A stretch of DNA of 64,000 nucleotides from Oceaniferula marina (GCF_013391475.1 NZ_JACBAZ010000007.1:88436-152435); one strand, 5' to 3'; positions 8,428-16,720 are shown, counted from the stretch's first letter. A program made the numbers and translations. Notes: generated by a model not told the origin, from the sequence alone.

Positions 8428-10032
8428 TTATTCCAAACTGAAGCTTGCTGACTGGCTGTTGTTGGCAGGGTTGGAATCTGCTTCCTGGGTTCCTACACTG
8501 GAACTGACGGATGTTGACGCGCCATCGTAGGGGATGAGGACTGGGATTTTGAAGGTTTGGATGTCACCGGGTGGCAGGCTGCTGATGTTGAGGTTTTTGG
8601 TTCCTGATGAGGTGGTGATGCTTACCGGGCTGTTGATGAGGGTTTCGGTTCCACGGTTTTGAATGGTGACCCAAATTTCAGGAAGATTGGCAGGGCTGTT
8701 GGCTGGGATCAGTAGCTGGCTGCTGATTGCGGCATCATAGATTCCCGGGGTGTCGTGGTTCATGACCCGGCCAAGGTCGAGTGTTCCCTCTCCGTATTGA
8801 GCGTCAGGGCCGGGGTATCCGGCATCGTTGCTGAGCTGCGTAACCAAGTTTGCCGCATCCTGGGCGCTCATTTCCGGGTTTTCTGACAGGGTGGCCGCAA
8901 TGGCTCCACTGATGAAGGGCGCACTGGCAGAGGTTCCCGAAAAGCGGGTTAATTGTTCGGTTCCCCAGGCGGCGTTCACTTCGTAACCCGGAGCCGTGAT
9001 GTTCAGCTGATCATGGCTATTGGAAAAATCGAGATGGGCTCCTCCTTGTTCTACCGCCCCTACGGCGATGACTCCGGGATAGGCTGCTGGAAAGGCCAGG
9101 GTGTCGAGTCCTTCATTGCCTGCTGATGCCACAATCACAGCACCATGGTCCTGCGCATACTGCACCGCATCCGCCACCATGGAGCTGTCGCCATAGGATC
9201 CCATGGAAATGTTGATCACGCTCGCCCCGCCGTCGACGGCTTGAATGATTCCTTCTGCCAGGGTGAACGAATTGGAGGTCCCGGATTCGTCGGAAATACG
9301 AATGGAAAGGATATCTGATGCTGGCGCAACACCCGGGGTGAGAGGGTGGTCACCTGAAATGATCGAAGCCACTGCTGTTCCGTGGCCAAGCTGGCTGCTG
9401 CCTTCTGCCAAGGCAGAGAGTTCGATGTGAGTGACATTGCCCTGAAGGGCGATGTGTTGGTTTACTCCCGAGTCGAGGACGGCGACGGTCACCCCTTGGC
9501 CCCAGCTGCTGTTGTCAGCGGAAACGCCGAGCCAAGCCAGAGCATTGGCGCCAAAACCGGAAGCTCCTGGTTGAGCACTTGCCGATGGTGGCGGGGGGAT
9601 GTTGACGACGTAGTTGTAGCCGCTTTCCGCTCCTTCGATGTCCCCTAAATGATCAAGATCACTGGTCCGAATGCGTATGGCTTTCAGGATGTCGGAGTGC
9701 CCAAGAATGGTCAGACCTTGTTGCTTCGCCTTGTTAAGGAATGCCTGGTAGGAGGCATCGTCTTTGAAGCGGAGGATTCGCTCGTTCCCAATGGCTCCAG
9801 GCGGAATGTCTTGCGTTGCACTCGCTTCGTGGCTGCGGGGATAGCCCCGACTCAAGGGTTTGGAGGCTGCCAGCGGGGATGCTTGGGGTTTGAGTGGTGG
9901 TTTTGTCTGGTCGCTCTTGATCTTGGCCTGGTTTTCATCGTTTCGGAGTTGCTGGTAAGCGACACCCGCCCCCAGCAGGGCAACAAGGCTCATGGCGAGG
10001 AATAGCGGGCGTTGACTCTTGGTTTTGGACAT
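8428..10032 (-). CDS. Secreted subtilisin-like serine protease (S8) with C-terminal CARDB-like domain
   Basis: A 534-residue protein. Residues ~10-27 form a signal peptide or N-terminal anchor. Residues ~83-145 look like an inhibitor-I9-type propeptide. The catalytic domain carries the complete triad: Asp187 in VAVLDSGV, His217 in GHGTAVAS and Ser368 in SGTSASAPF, plus the oxyanion Asn306 in ASAGNEG. The last ~95 residues resemble a CARDB beta-sandwich (ITTSSGTKNL, NPANNSQS), often used for cell-surface adhesion. It is divergent from fmt. Probably an extracellular or periplasmic endopeptidase used in nutrition or protein maturation. Confidence 0.9.
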   Translation of the reverse strand: MSKTKSQRPLFLAMSLVALLGAGVAYQQLRNDENQAKIKSDQTKPPLKPQASPLAASKPLSRGYPRSHEASATQDIPPGAIGNERILRFKDDASYQAFLNKAKQQGLTILGHSDILKAIRIRTSDLDHLGDIEGAESGYNYVVNIPPPPSASAQPGASGFGANALAWLGVSADNSSWGQGVTVAVLDSGVNQHIALQGNVTHIELSALAEGSSQLGHGTAVASIISGDHPLTPGVAPASDILSIRISDESGTSNSFTLAEGIIQAVDGGASVINISMGSYGDSSMVADAVQYAQDHGAVIVASAGNEGLDTLAFPAAYPGVIAVGAVEQGGAHLDFSNSHDQLNITAPGYEVNAAWGTEQLTRFSGTSASAPFISGAIAATLSENPEMSAQDAANLVTQLSNDAGYPGPDAQYGEGTLDLGRVMNHDTPGIYDAAISSQLLIPANSPANLPEIWVTIQNRGTETLINSPVSITTSSGTKNLNISSLPPGDIQTFKIPVLIPYDGASTSVSSSVGTQEADSNPANNSQSASFSLE

Positions 10033-10170
10033 GCAGGCGGTGTGTTTGTTTCGTTGTATAGTCTATGAACGTTGGAAAATTGCAAATGATGCGAATTTTT
10101 TTTTGAAGAATCCTCTCCATGGGAGCGGCGGCGGGATGCTTCTTTTTTTACTTTGGTGTGTAGCCCGGGC

Positions 10171-10198
10171 TTGCATGCTTCGTCTTGCCTTTTAGAAT
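10171..10198 (+). promoter_or_regulatory. Putative sigma70-type promoter of fmt
   Basis: TTGCAT at 10171-10176 and TAGAAT at 10193-10198 are separated by 16 bases. The -10 box ends eight bases before the fmt ATG at 10207, so transcription from it would start at or next to the start codon. No ribosome binding site is visible between them, which suggests a leaderless message. Confidence 0.5.
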
Positions 10199-10206
10199 GC
10201 CGCTTC

Positions 10207-11178
10207 ATGTCCGATTTGCGTATTGTTTTTATGGGGACCGGGGATATTGCCATCCCCTCGTTTTTATCCTTGCTGCCAAGGCCACCACTAGCGCTGGTGA
10301 CTCAGCCGGATAAACCTGTAGGTCGAAAGCAGGTGATGACTGCGCCTCGGATTAAAACCGTGGCGCTTGAACATGGGATTTGCGTTTTGCAGCCAGAGAA
10401 AGCCGGGGATCAAGCGTTTTTGGATGAACTTAAGGCTTTGAAACCTGATGTGATCGTCGTGATGGCCTATGGGCAGATTCTCAAACAAGCACTGCTGGAT
10501 CTTCCACGGGTGGCGATTATCAATGTGCACGCTTCTCTTTTACCCAAGTACCGCGGAGCCGCTTGTATCCAGGCTGCCATCGATGCCGGGGATGCCACAA
10601 CCGGCGTAACCGTTATGCATGTGGTTAAAGCTCTGGATGCCGGGGATGTGATCCTGCGTCGGGAAATTGAGATTGGAGCTGACGAAACCGGAGGAGTGCT
10701 TCATGACCGACTTGCTGACTTGTCGCCTATGGCGCTCGCAGAAGCACTTAAGCAAATCGCCGATGCTTCGGCGGGGAGGGAACCCCAGGATGAGAGTCAG
10801 GTTTCATATATCCCCAAGCTCATGCGGCAGGATGGCGAAATCGATTGGAACCAATCCGCTGCGAAGATTGAACGGCGGGTTCGCGCGTATGACCCTTGGC
10901 CGGGAACTTCGACCGCTTACATCGAAACCAAAGGTCGTCACCGAGGCCGGCTTCGTCGCTTGAAAGTGTACCCTCAGGTCAGGCTGGTCGAGGGGGCGGG
11001 AGCTCCGGGAGAGGTGTTGGAGTGTGAGGGTCGCTTGGTGGTTGCTTGTGGAGAGGGTGCCTTGGAAATTCAGGAGCTACAAGCCGATGGTTCGCGGCGA
11101 ATGTCTGCAGCTGAATTTTTATTGGGAGGCGCATTGCAAGCCGGAGATGTTTTGCAATCAGGAGGGAGCCCAAAGTAG
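10207..11178 (+). CDS. fmt: Methionyl-tRNA formyltransferase
   Basis: This 323-residue enzyme transfers a formyl group from 10-formyltetrahydrofolate to initiator Met-tRNA. ATG 10207 gives the usual N-terminus MSDLRIVFMGTGDIAIPSFL; upstream in-frame codons are discarded. The formyltransferase domain shows NVHASLLPKYRGAACIQAAI with the catalytic Asn-His pair, and GVTVMHVVKALDAGDV. The family motif RGAAPI reads RGAACI here. The C-terminal ~100 residues form the tRNA-binding OB-like domain, starting near VRAYDPWPG. It lies alone between the subtilase and a repeat-rich gap, without the def gene that often accompanies it. Confidence 0.95.
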   Translation: MSDLRIVFMGTGDIAIPSFLSLLPRPPLALVTQPDKPVGRKQVMTAPRIKTVALEHGICVLQPEKAGDQAFLDELKALKPDVIVVMAYGQILKQALLDLPRVAIINVHASLLPKYRGAACIQAAIDAGDATTGVTVMHVVKALDAGDVILRREIEIGADETGGVLHDRLADLSPMALAEALKQIADASAGREPQDESQVSYIPKLMRQDGEIDWNQSAAKIERRVRAYDPWPGTSTAYIETKGRHRGRLRRLKVYPQVRLVEGAGAPGEVLECEGRLVVACGEGALEIQELQADGSRRMSAAEFLLGGALQAGDVLQSGGSPK

Positions 11179-11225
11179 GGAAAAGGAGGGCAGCTTTTCA
11201 AGCTGCCGACAAGCTTGGAGACCTC

Positions 11226-11434
11226 ATACCACTCCGCAAAACAGACGAGACGATTGATCGTTGTTGAGGTATTTGGAGCACTGTGGAATAGCACTGCGTG
11301 ATCCATGAGAGTTCCGGATGAATGACTCCTTTGGCTTTGTTTCTCCTTAGTCATGGTGCCCGCACCATTCCTTCGTCGCGCCTTACCAAAGAACTCATTC
11401 CGGCTATCGTCCCGTCTGTTTTACTACTTGGTAT
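11226..11434 (+). repeat. MITE-like element, diverged copy 1
   Basis: Begins ATACCACTCC and ends CTTGGTAT, like the better copies. The right half aligns with them: TTTGGCTT...TCCTTAGTCATGG, the GCACCATTCCTT block and CGCCTT. The left half is strongly diverged, so the left boundary is tentative. Confidence 0.45.
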
Positions 11435-11465
11435 CAGATACCGGCAGGGCGAATACGTTAGGGAT

Positions 11466-11530
11466 TGACAGCCTGCGGCGCTGACAGGATTCACTTGATT
11501 GAAGAGGATTTACAGGATTCTTTTAGAAGG
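11466..11530 (+). repeat. Dispersed intergenic repeat, family 1, partial copy C
   Basis: Shares GCCTGCGGCGCTGACAG with copies A (4878) and B (42088). Its second half, GAGGATTTACAGGATTC followed by TTTTAGAAGGA, is the reverse complement of the bases directly after copy A (4983-5021). It abuts MITE-like copy 2. Confidence 0.6.
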
Positions 11531-11531
11531 A

Positions 11532-11767
11532 ATACCATTCTCCCGGTGATTTTATCGGAATGGACAAATAGTGAAGAGCTTGAGATGGAAGCTAGTCAGC
11601 GTAGCTGATGGGAATGGTAAGCGGTATTTCTTTGGCTTGATTTCGGCGTTTTTCCTCAGTCATGGAGCACGCACCATTCCTTCAACGTTCTTTGATAAAG
11701 AACAAAATCTACTCGAAAAATCTACCAATTACTCATTGCCTCATTGGTACAACCACTCAAATGGTCT
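11532..11767 (+). repeat. MITE-like element, copy 2
   Basis: Left end ATACCATTCTCC, then a ~130-base block almost identical to the copy at 12762-12979 (TTATCGGAATGGACAAATAG, GTCAGCGTAGCTGATGGG, GCGGTATTTCTTTGGCTTG). The right end reads AACCACTCAAATGGTCT, a slightly decayed version of the terminal inverted repeat. No transposase is encoded in the 236 bases. Confidence 0.7.
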
Positions 11768-11881
11768 CAGAGAGAAGCTTGCCCGTGGACGGCAGCTCAT
11801 AGACGGCCTGATTCAGGCCAATCAGTGCTGCCGGCGATGATGTTGTAGTCGGCCAATGGCTGCAACGGCCAATATTTATCA

Positions 11882-12619
11882 TCAGAGGCCCTCCGAGATT
11901 TTTTCCATTTGGATGGTTCCCTCGGTTTCAGTTTTGACCACTTCTCCGTCGATGATGAGCTCGATTTTGCAACCGACCATTTGATCTTTGCGTCGCCCTC
12001 CGGGTTTGTCGACATAGGGTTCGGTATAACTTTGCCCGTCGCGATTTTTTTTGGTTTTATATTTGATCACGGGTTCCAGTTTGCCGGAGACGATACCGAT
12101 GGTTTCGGTTTTCAGGGTGACGGTTTCCCGTGAGGTGATTTCTTCGCAGGTGAGGGTGCCGCTCACTTGCTTCGGGGTGCGTTCGGGGCTGAGGTAGTCT
12201 TGGACCGTATAGTAGAGTGTGTAGTTCAGCGTGAGATTGGTAAAACTGGATTTGGATCGATTGTTCAGGCTGATGGTGTAGCCGCTTGGAGCGACTCTGT
12301 TTTCGATCCTGGGTTCGAGTTGTTTTTCCGACTTGTCTTGGAATTTCCGCAACGAGATGCTGATGCTTTCTCCGACTGCGAGGCGTTTGGCGTTTTCTTT
12401 GACGTAGGTTCTGTCGTCTTCGCTGAGGATCTCGATGGAGAACGACTGCTTGCGTCCGGCTTTGTTCCGCACCGTGACGCGTTTGGTTTTTTCATCGTAG
12501 CCGGTAAGCTCGGCATAAAAACTTTTGGTTTCATCCGCGTTTTGGAAGCGGCGCATTTCTGCCTGGCTTGGCAGGATGGCGAGAATGGTGCAGGCAAGGA
12601 TTAATCGTTTGCTGAACAT
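11882..12619 (-). CDS. Exported protein with SHD1-like domain, function unknown
   Basis: A 245-residue protein with a signal peptide (MFSKRLILACTILAILPSQA). Residues ~21-80 resemble the SLA1-homology-1 (SHD1)-like beta domain common in secreted proteins of Verrucomicrobiota and Planctomycetota: a FYAELTGYDEKTKRVTVRN strand pair and an I-L-S-E-D-D-R-T-Y-V end. The rest is predicted beta-rich with no recognised domain. It has its own promoter-like sequence upstream on the minus strand and stands between two direct copies of the MITE-like element, so recombination between them could delete it. The product is probably periplasmic or surface-located; no enzymatic motif is visible. Confidence 0.7.
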   Translation of the reverse strand: MFSKRLILACTILAILPSQAEMRRFQNADETKSFYAELTGYDEKTKRVTVRNKAGRKQSFSIEILSEDDRTYVKENAKRLAVGESISISLRKFQDKSEKQLEPRIENRVAPSGYTISLNNRSKSSFTNLTLNYTLYYTVQDYLSPERTPKQVSGTLTCEEITSRETVTLKTETIGIVSGKLEPVIKYKTKKNRDGQSYTEPYVDKPGGRRKDQMVGCKIELIIDGEVVKTETEGTIQMEKISEGL

Positions 12620-12628
12620 GACAAAGTC

Positions 12629-12657
12629 ATTTAGAGCCGACAGCTCTTGCTTGTCAA
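12629..12657 (-). promoter_or_regulatory. Putative promoter of the SHD1-like gene
   Basis: On the minus strand, TTGACA (complement of 12652-12657) and CTAAAT (complement of 12629-12634) are spaced by 17 bases. The -10 box lies nine bases upstream of the ATG, so the leader would be very short. Confidence 0.45.
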
Positions 12658-12702
12658 AGCTGAATGGCCGTGGTGGAGCATGGAAGTTTTCCTAGGTATG
12701 AC

Positions 12703-12733
12703 AAAAACGCCCTACGGGTTACCGCAGGGCGTT
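12703..12733 (-). terminator. Rho-independent terminator (minus strand)
   Basis: An 8-bp stem AACGCCCT/AGGGCGTT (12706-12713 with 12726-12733), with an additional inner CGG/CCG pairing, is bordered on the low-coordinate side by an A-run that is a T-tract for minus-strand transcription. It would terminate the coiled-coil gene that ends at 12979. The MITE-like element lies between that stop codon and this terminator. Confidence 0.65.
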
Positions 12734-12761
12734 GGATGTGAGAATGAAGACTTGGGGAGTT

Positions 12762-12979
12762 ATACCATTCTCCTGGTTATTTTATCGGAATGGACAAATA
12801 GTGAAGAGCTAGATCTGGAAGCGAGTCAGCGTAGCTGATGGGAATGAAAAGCGGTATTTCTTTGGCTTGATTTCGGCGTTTTTCCTCAGTCATGTAGCTC
12901 GCTACATTCCTTTGTCACGCCTTGAACTCCAGGCCAAAGGAACACCGCCATTCCGACAAACGAACCACTCAAATGGTAT
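12762..12979 (+). repeat. MITE-like element, copy 3 (best-preserved ends)
   Basis: A 218-base element with imperfect 32-base terminal inverted repeats: the left end (12762-12793) and the complement of the right end match at 25 of 32 positions, including the outer eight (ATACCATT) and the inner nine. TA dinucleotides occur at both ends, but a target duplication cannot be fixed unambiguously. No coding capacity. The right end overlaps the stop codon of the coiled-coil gene. Confidence 0.75.
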
Positions 12980-14070
12980 TACTTGGTTTTGTCCCCGTGT
13001 TGGCTTGCGTATTCAGCCAGCCATTTTTTGCGCGCTTCTAGATTGAGTTTGGTTTGGTTCAGAGATGCGGCCCGTTTTTTGAGTTCGTTGTAACTGCTGG
13101 TCATCGAGTTGTTGTCGCGACGGATGTCGTTGGCAATTTCACGGATCATCAATTCGGTGTCATGGGCCTGGTTTCGATTGACTGAATGAGTGGCGGTGGA
13201 GCCGCTACCAGGCTGCATCAGGCCGGCGAGTTGTTTGCTGCGGGCTTCGATGGTTTTGTCGTTACGGGCGATGTCTTCAGTGTAGAACTTACGGGTTTCT
13301 TCAGAAATACCCTTTTCCTTGGATTTGTTGCGCAGTGTGTTGTTGCGGCGTTCCAAGTCTTCGATGCTGTTTTTCAGAGCCTCGACCATTTTCTTTCGTT
13401 GTTTATCGGTGAATGTGGTTTCACGTCGGTTCTGTTTCCATTCTTCACTGACCCGTGAAGAGTCCCAACCCCAACCACCGCCATAGCCGTATCGGTCGGA
13501 GCTATCGTTTTCGTATTTTTTGTAGTCGACGTGTTCGGTGAATGATTTTGAAAGTTCGACCATTTGATCGACTCGAGTCTCGATTTTTTTATCGAATTTC
13601 TGGATTCCTTTGTTGGCTGCTGTATCGCCGACAGAGTTTTTCCCCGAACGGAGTTGTTCTTTGAGTTCGGCCCGGCGTCGGTTGTAATCCTCGATGGTCC
13701 GGTACAGGCCTTTCATGACATCTTGTTTCATTTGGGCGACTCTGGTTTTTGAATTTTGGGAGTCTTTCATTTTAGCCAGAGTGGAGACGATTTTACCGAT
13801 ACGTTTTTCAATACGTTCGTTGAGTCGTTCGATGTCGGCTACGATTACGTGGATCTGTTCCTCGCGATCTTTGATGCGCTCTTCGATCAGGGGGATGGAA
13901 GCTTTCCGGCTGGCCAACTCTTCCGCACTGAGGAGTTCGAGTTTTTTGTCCGGCGTTTTTTCACCGGTTTCAGCTGCGTTTTGCGCTGCGTTTTGCGCTT
14001 GGCTTAGCGTAAGGCTTGAGAGCAGTAGGGATCCGGATAGGATGGTTGTGGCGTAGGTGGAATGTTTCAT
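12979..14070 (-). CDS. Exported coiled-coil protein, function unknown
   Basis: A 363-residue protein with a signal peptide (MKHSTYATTILSGSLLLSS, likely cleaved near LSQAQ). Nearly all of the rest is charged and predicted helical, with heptad-like segments: about residues 50-165, 220-280 and 300-355. A Gly/Trp-rich patch (YGYGGGWGWDSS) interrupts the helices near residue 200. There is no catalytic motif; a structural or scaffolding role in the periplasm is possible but unproven. The stop codon TAA shares bases with the end of the MITE-like element, so the C-terminus may have been altered by its insertion. Confidence 0.7.
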   Translation of the reverse strand: MKHSTYATTILSGSLLLSSLTLSQAQNAAQNAAETGEKTPDKKLELLSAEELASRKASIPLIEERIKDREEQIHVIVADIERLNERIEKRIGKIVSTLAKMKDSQNSKTRVAQMKQDVMKGLYRTIEDYNRRRAELKEQLRSGKNSVGDTAANKGIQKFDKKIETRVDQMVELSKSFTEHVDYKKYENDSSDRYGYGGGWGWDSSRVSEEWKQNRRETTFTDKQRKKMVEALKNSIEDLERRNNTLRNKSKEKGISEETRKFYTEDIARNDKTIEARSKQLAGLMQPGSGSTATHSVNRNQAHDTELMIREIANDIRRDNNSMTSSYNELKKRAASLNQTKLNLEARKKWLAEYASQHGDKTK

Positions 14071-14102
14071 GGTTATCGTATCGGTTGTTAATCGAGGAAC
14101 TT

Positions 14103-14132
14103 AAACTAGCAAGGATTCAGAGTCCTGGTCAA
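14103..14132 (-). promoter_or_regulatory. Putative promoter of the coiled-coil gene
   Basis: On the minus strand, TTGACC (complement of 14127-14132) and TAGTTT (complement of 14103-14108) are spaced by 18 bases, leaving a ~25-base leader. The same TAGTTT -10 box occurs before uppP and tRNA-Val. Confidence 0.45.
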
Positions 14133-14220
14133 GCGGACAATCGTCTTGATTTGCTAGATAAGATGTTTTTAAGCTTGCTCAGTGGTGGTGAGATTCGCTT
14201 ATGATGACCCATTGATTACA

Positions 14221-16584
14221 ATGACGTACGAGATTGCATATGTCTTGGTTCTGTTGGCGGTGGCTTTGGTGCTTTTTGTCACTGAAGTGGTGCGGATGGA
14301 TTTGGTTGCCTTCCTTGTGTTGGTGGTTCTGGCTGTTGGTGGAATGGTTTCGCCCCAACAGGCTTTGGCGGGGTTCAGTAATCCTGCTGTGGTTACGGTG
14401 TGGGCGATGTTTATTCTGAGTGCCGGATTAAGCTCTACCGGGGTGGCTGATGTGATAGGAAAGCAGGTGCTACGGGTCGCGGGGAAGGGGGAGGTCAGGA
14501 TCATCTTTACAGTGATGATGGCTGCAGGGGTGATGTCCGCATTCATGAATAACGTCGGAGTCGCAGCTTTGATGTTGCCGGTGGTGATGGATATTGCGCG
14601 CCGAACCGGGGTCTCACCTTCCAGGTTGCTGATGCCGATGGCTTATGCCTCGCTGCTTGGAGGATTGACAACCTTGGTAGGAACGCCCCCGAACCTGGTG
14701 GCTTCGGGAGCTCTTGAGCAGGCAGGATACGAACCGTTTCAGCTATTTGAGTTTGCTCCGATAGGTGTGCCCGCTTTGTTGATAGGTTCTCTGTTTGTTG
14801 CCTTGGTGGGAAGGCACTTGTTGCCGAAGGAGGTGCCTGAGCACTTTCAGGAAAGCATGCAGACAGCGGGGGCGATGTTGAAATTTGACTATGAAATCGA
14901 TAAGCATCGCTTCCAGTTGAAGGTTGGTGAGGGTACCTCGGTGCCTGGGCAAACGCTTGAGTCTTTGGGTCTTGGCTCGGTGCTTGGGTTGAACGTCTAT
15001 GCTGTCAGGCGAGGGGATGAAACCTTGACTGATATCGACGGAGGTTTTGTGCTGCGTGCTGGGGATTTATTGTTTCTTCAAGGGAGCGTTGAGCAGTTTC
15101 AGTATTTTCTTGGTTGGCGGGCTTTTGAAATGGCACGGGGGGCTGAGATATCGGAGCTGTTAGCATTACAGCATATTGCTTTTTTAGAGTTGAGCTTGGC
15201 GGACGGGTCTGAACTGCTCGGCCATTCGGTGGAGGAACTTGGTTTTTCTTCGCGGTTTCCAGGTTTTATCGTTTCGGTTTTAAGAGGGGGGCGTGAAATC
15301 CGTTCGGGTATTCCATTGCTGGTGTTGCAGTCTGGCGACTGCCTTCGTGTGGAGACGCGGGAAGAGAATGTTTCCGAGTATGTAAAATCTGGATGTTTTT
15401 CTCAGGTCACACGGATTGAAGGGGATGCGATGGATGTTTTTTATGAGGAGTCCCAGTCTCTGTTTCAGCTAGAGATTTCAGAGTGGTCACAATTTGCCGG
15501 TCGACGGATATCGGAAACCAGGGTGGGTGAGGTGTTGCATCTGAGGATCGTTGGGATCGCGCGAAAGAGCGGAGAAAACTATTTCCCGGTCGGGGATGAT
15601 GTGTTTCAACCTGGAGATAAGTTATTGGTGCAGGGGAGTCGGCAGACGGAGGATATCTTACATGGCTTGCAGAGCTTGGAATTGAGTCAGGGGAATGAGC
15701 TTGGCGATTTGCACGACCTGGACGTTGGTTTGGCAGAGGTCACCTTGTCTCCGCAGAGTAGTCTGGCAGGAAAGAAGATTGCGGAGATGAATTTCCGGCG
15801 GCGTTATGGATTGCAGATTCAGGCAATTTGGCGTCGAGGGCAGGTGCTTGGTTATGGATTGTCCAATGAGTCGCTTGAGTTGGGAGATGCCATTCTATTG
15901 ACTGGCCCCGGGCGGAGGATTGAGGACCTGGCAACGGATGCTGATTTTTTGGTGTTGTCGCGTCAGGATGTGGGGCAGCCTCAGAGCAAAGGTGGAGGGA
16001 AAGCATGGCTAGCAACGCTTGTTATGCTTGGCGTGATTGTGATGGTGTTGTTCGGGGTGTTGCCGATTGCGGTGGCTGCGATTGCCGGTGTGGTGGTGAT
16101 GGTGATTGGACGATGTTTATCGATGGATGATGGATACCGGGCGATCGAATGGCAGTCGGTGTTTTTGATTGCCTGTATGATTCCGATGGGGACGGCGATG
16201 CAGGAGTCAGGTGCGGCCCAGTGGATTGCCGGAGGGGTGGCTTCGGTGGCAGAACCTTTTGGTGCGTGGGGGATGGTGATTGGGTTGTATGTTTTGACGT
16301 CCTTGGCGACGACCATTGTTCCGACCACGGCCTTGGTGTTGATTATGGCTCCGATTGCGATTGGTGCCGCGGTGCGTTTGGGGATATCACCTCATCTGAT
16401 TATGATGGCTGTGGCGATGGCGGCTTCTGCCAGTTTTACCAGTCCGATTTCCCACCCGGCTAACGTTATGGTGATGGGACCCGGGGGGTATCGGTTTATT
16501 GATTATGTGAAGATGGGGGTGCTGCTTGCGGTTGTGGTGATGCTTACGGTGGTTCCGATTATTGCGATGATGGACTGGAGCTAG
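14221..16584 (+). CDS. SLC13/DASS-type permease with four RCK_C (TrkA_C) domains
   Basis: A 787-residue membrane transporter from ATG 14221 (a GTG at 14182 would add 13 residues). Hydrophobic helices occupy residues ~3-210 and ~595-787 with typical anion-transporter motifs: SAFMNNVGVAALMLP, VGTPPNLVASG, TTIVPTTALVLIMAP and FTSPISHPANVMV. The long cytoplasmic loop carries four consecutive RCK_C-like units, roughly residues 234-293, 318-383, 414-477 and 503-567, each ending in a G-D-x-L/I-x-V/L-x-G-type strand. Relatives I know usually have two. The substrate may be sulfate, a dicarboxylate or another anion. RCK_C domains bind nucleotides or ions, suggesting gated transport. Confidence 0.88.
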   Translation: MTYEIAYVLVLLAVALVLFVTEVVRMDLVAFLVLVVLAVGGMVSPQQALAGFSNPAVVTVWAMFILSAGLSSTGVADVIGKQVLRVAGKGEVRIIFTVMMAAGVMSAFMNNVGVAALMLPVVMDIARRTGVSPSRLLMPMAYASLLGGLTTLVGTPPNLVASGALEQAGYEPFQLFEFAPIGVPALLIGSLFVALVGRHLLPKEVPEHFQESMQTAGAMLKFDYEIDKHRFQLKVGEGTSVPGQTLESLGLGSVLGLNVYAVRRGDETLTDIDGGFVLRAGDLLFLQGSVEQFQYFLGWRAFEMARGAEISELLALQHIAFLELSLADGSELLGHSVEELGFSSRFPGFIVSVLRGGREIRSGIPLLVLQSGDCLRVETREENVSEYVKSGCFSQVTRIEGDAMDVFYEESQSLFQLEISEWSQFAGRRISETRVGEVLHLRIVGIARKSGENYFPVGDDVFQPGDKLLVQGSRQTEDILHGLQSLELSQGNELGDLHDLDVGLAEVTLSPQSSLAGKKIAEMNFRRRYGLQIQAIWRRGQVLGYGLSNESLELGDAILLTGPGRRIEDLATDADFLVLSRQDVGQPQSKGGGKAWLATLVMLGVIVMVLFGVLPIAVAAIAGVVVMVIGRCLSMDDGYRAIEWQSVFLIACMIPMGTAMQESGAAQWIAGGVASVAEPFGAWGMVIGLYVLTSLATTIVPTTALVLIMAPIAIGAAVRLGISPHLIMMAVAMAASASFTSPISHPANVMVMGPGGYRFIDYVKMGVLLAVVVMLTVVPIIAMMDWS

Positions 16585-16692
16585 GGAGCGGGGGGATTTG
16601 CAAAAAAATCCGAGAGGGAATTGTTGGGAGGAAATGACTGTGGGGATAGGCGTGGGTGCTTGACGCTGAGTAAAAAAGAACACAACGGCGGC

Positions 16693-16720
16693 TTGACCTC
16701 TCGGCTTTGCCTGCTACGTT
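16693..16720 (+). promoter_or_regulatory. Putative promoter of the PPDK gene
   Basis: TTGACC (16693-16698) and TACGTT (16715-16720) are spaced by 16 bases, about 90 bases before the ATG at 16810. The -10 box is weak, so this is tentative. Confidence 0.35.

Larger units (their letters stand above)
11179..11881. other. Gene-free, repeat-rich intergenic region
   Basis: About 700 bases without a credible gene. It holds a perfect 8-bp inverted repeat just after fmt (11189-11207, without a T-tract), a diverged copy of the MITE-like element (11226-11434), a fragment of dispersed repeat family 1 (11466-11530), and a better conserved MITE-like copy (11532-11767). The remaining ~115 bases before the next gene show nothing recognisable. 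Confidence 0.65.

Noticed and set aside
11189..11207. Perfect 8-bp inverted repeat after fmt as terminator
   Set aside because: The stem is good but no T-tract follows, so it was described only within the intergenic entry.
11571..11840. Open frame of 89 codons inside MITE-like copy 2
   Set aside because: Not conserved in the other copies, no ribosome site, and translation has no similarity; the repeat itself explains the sequence.
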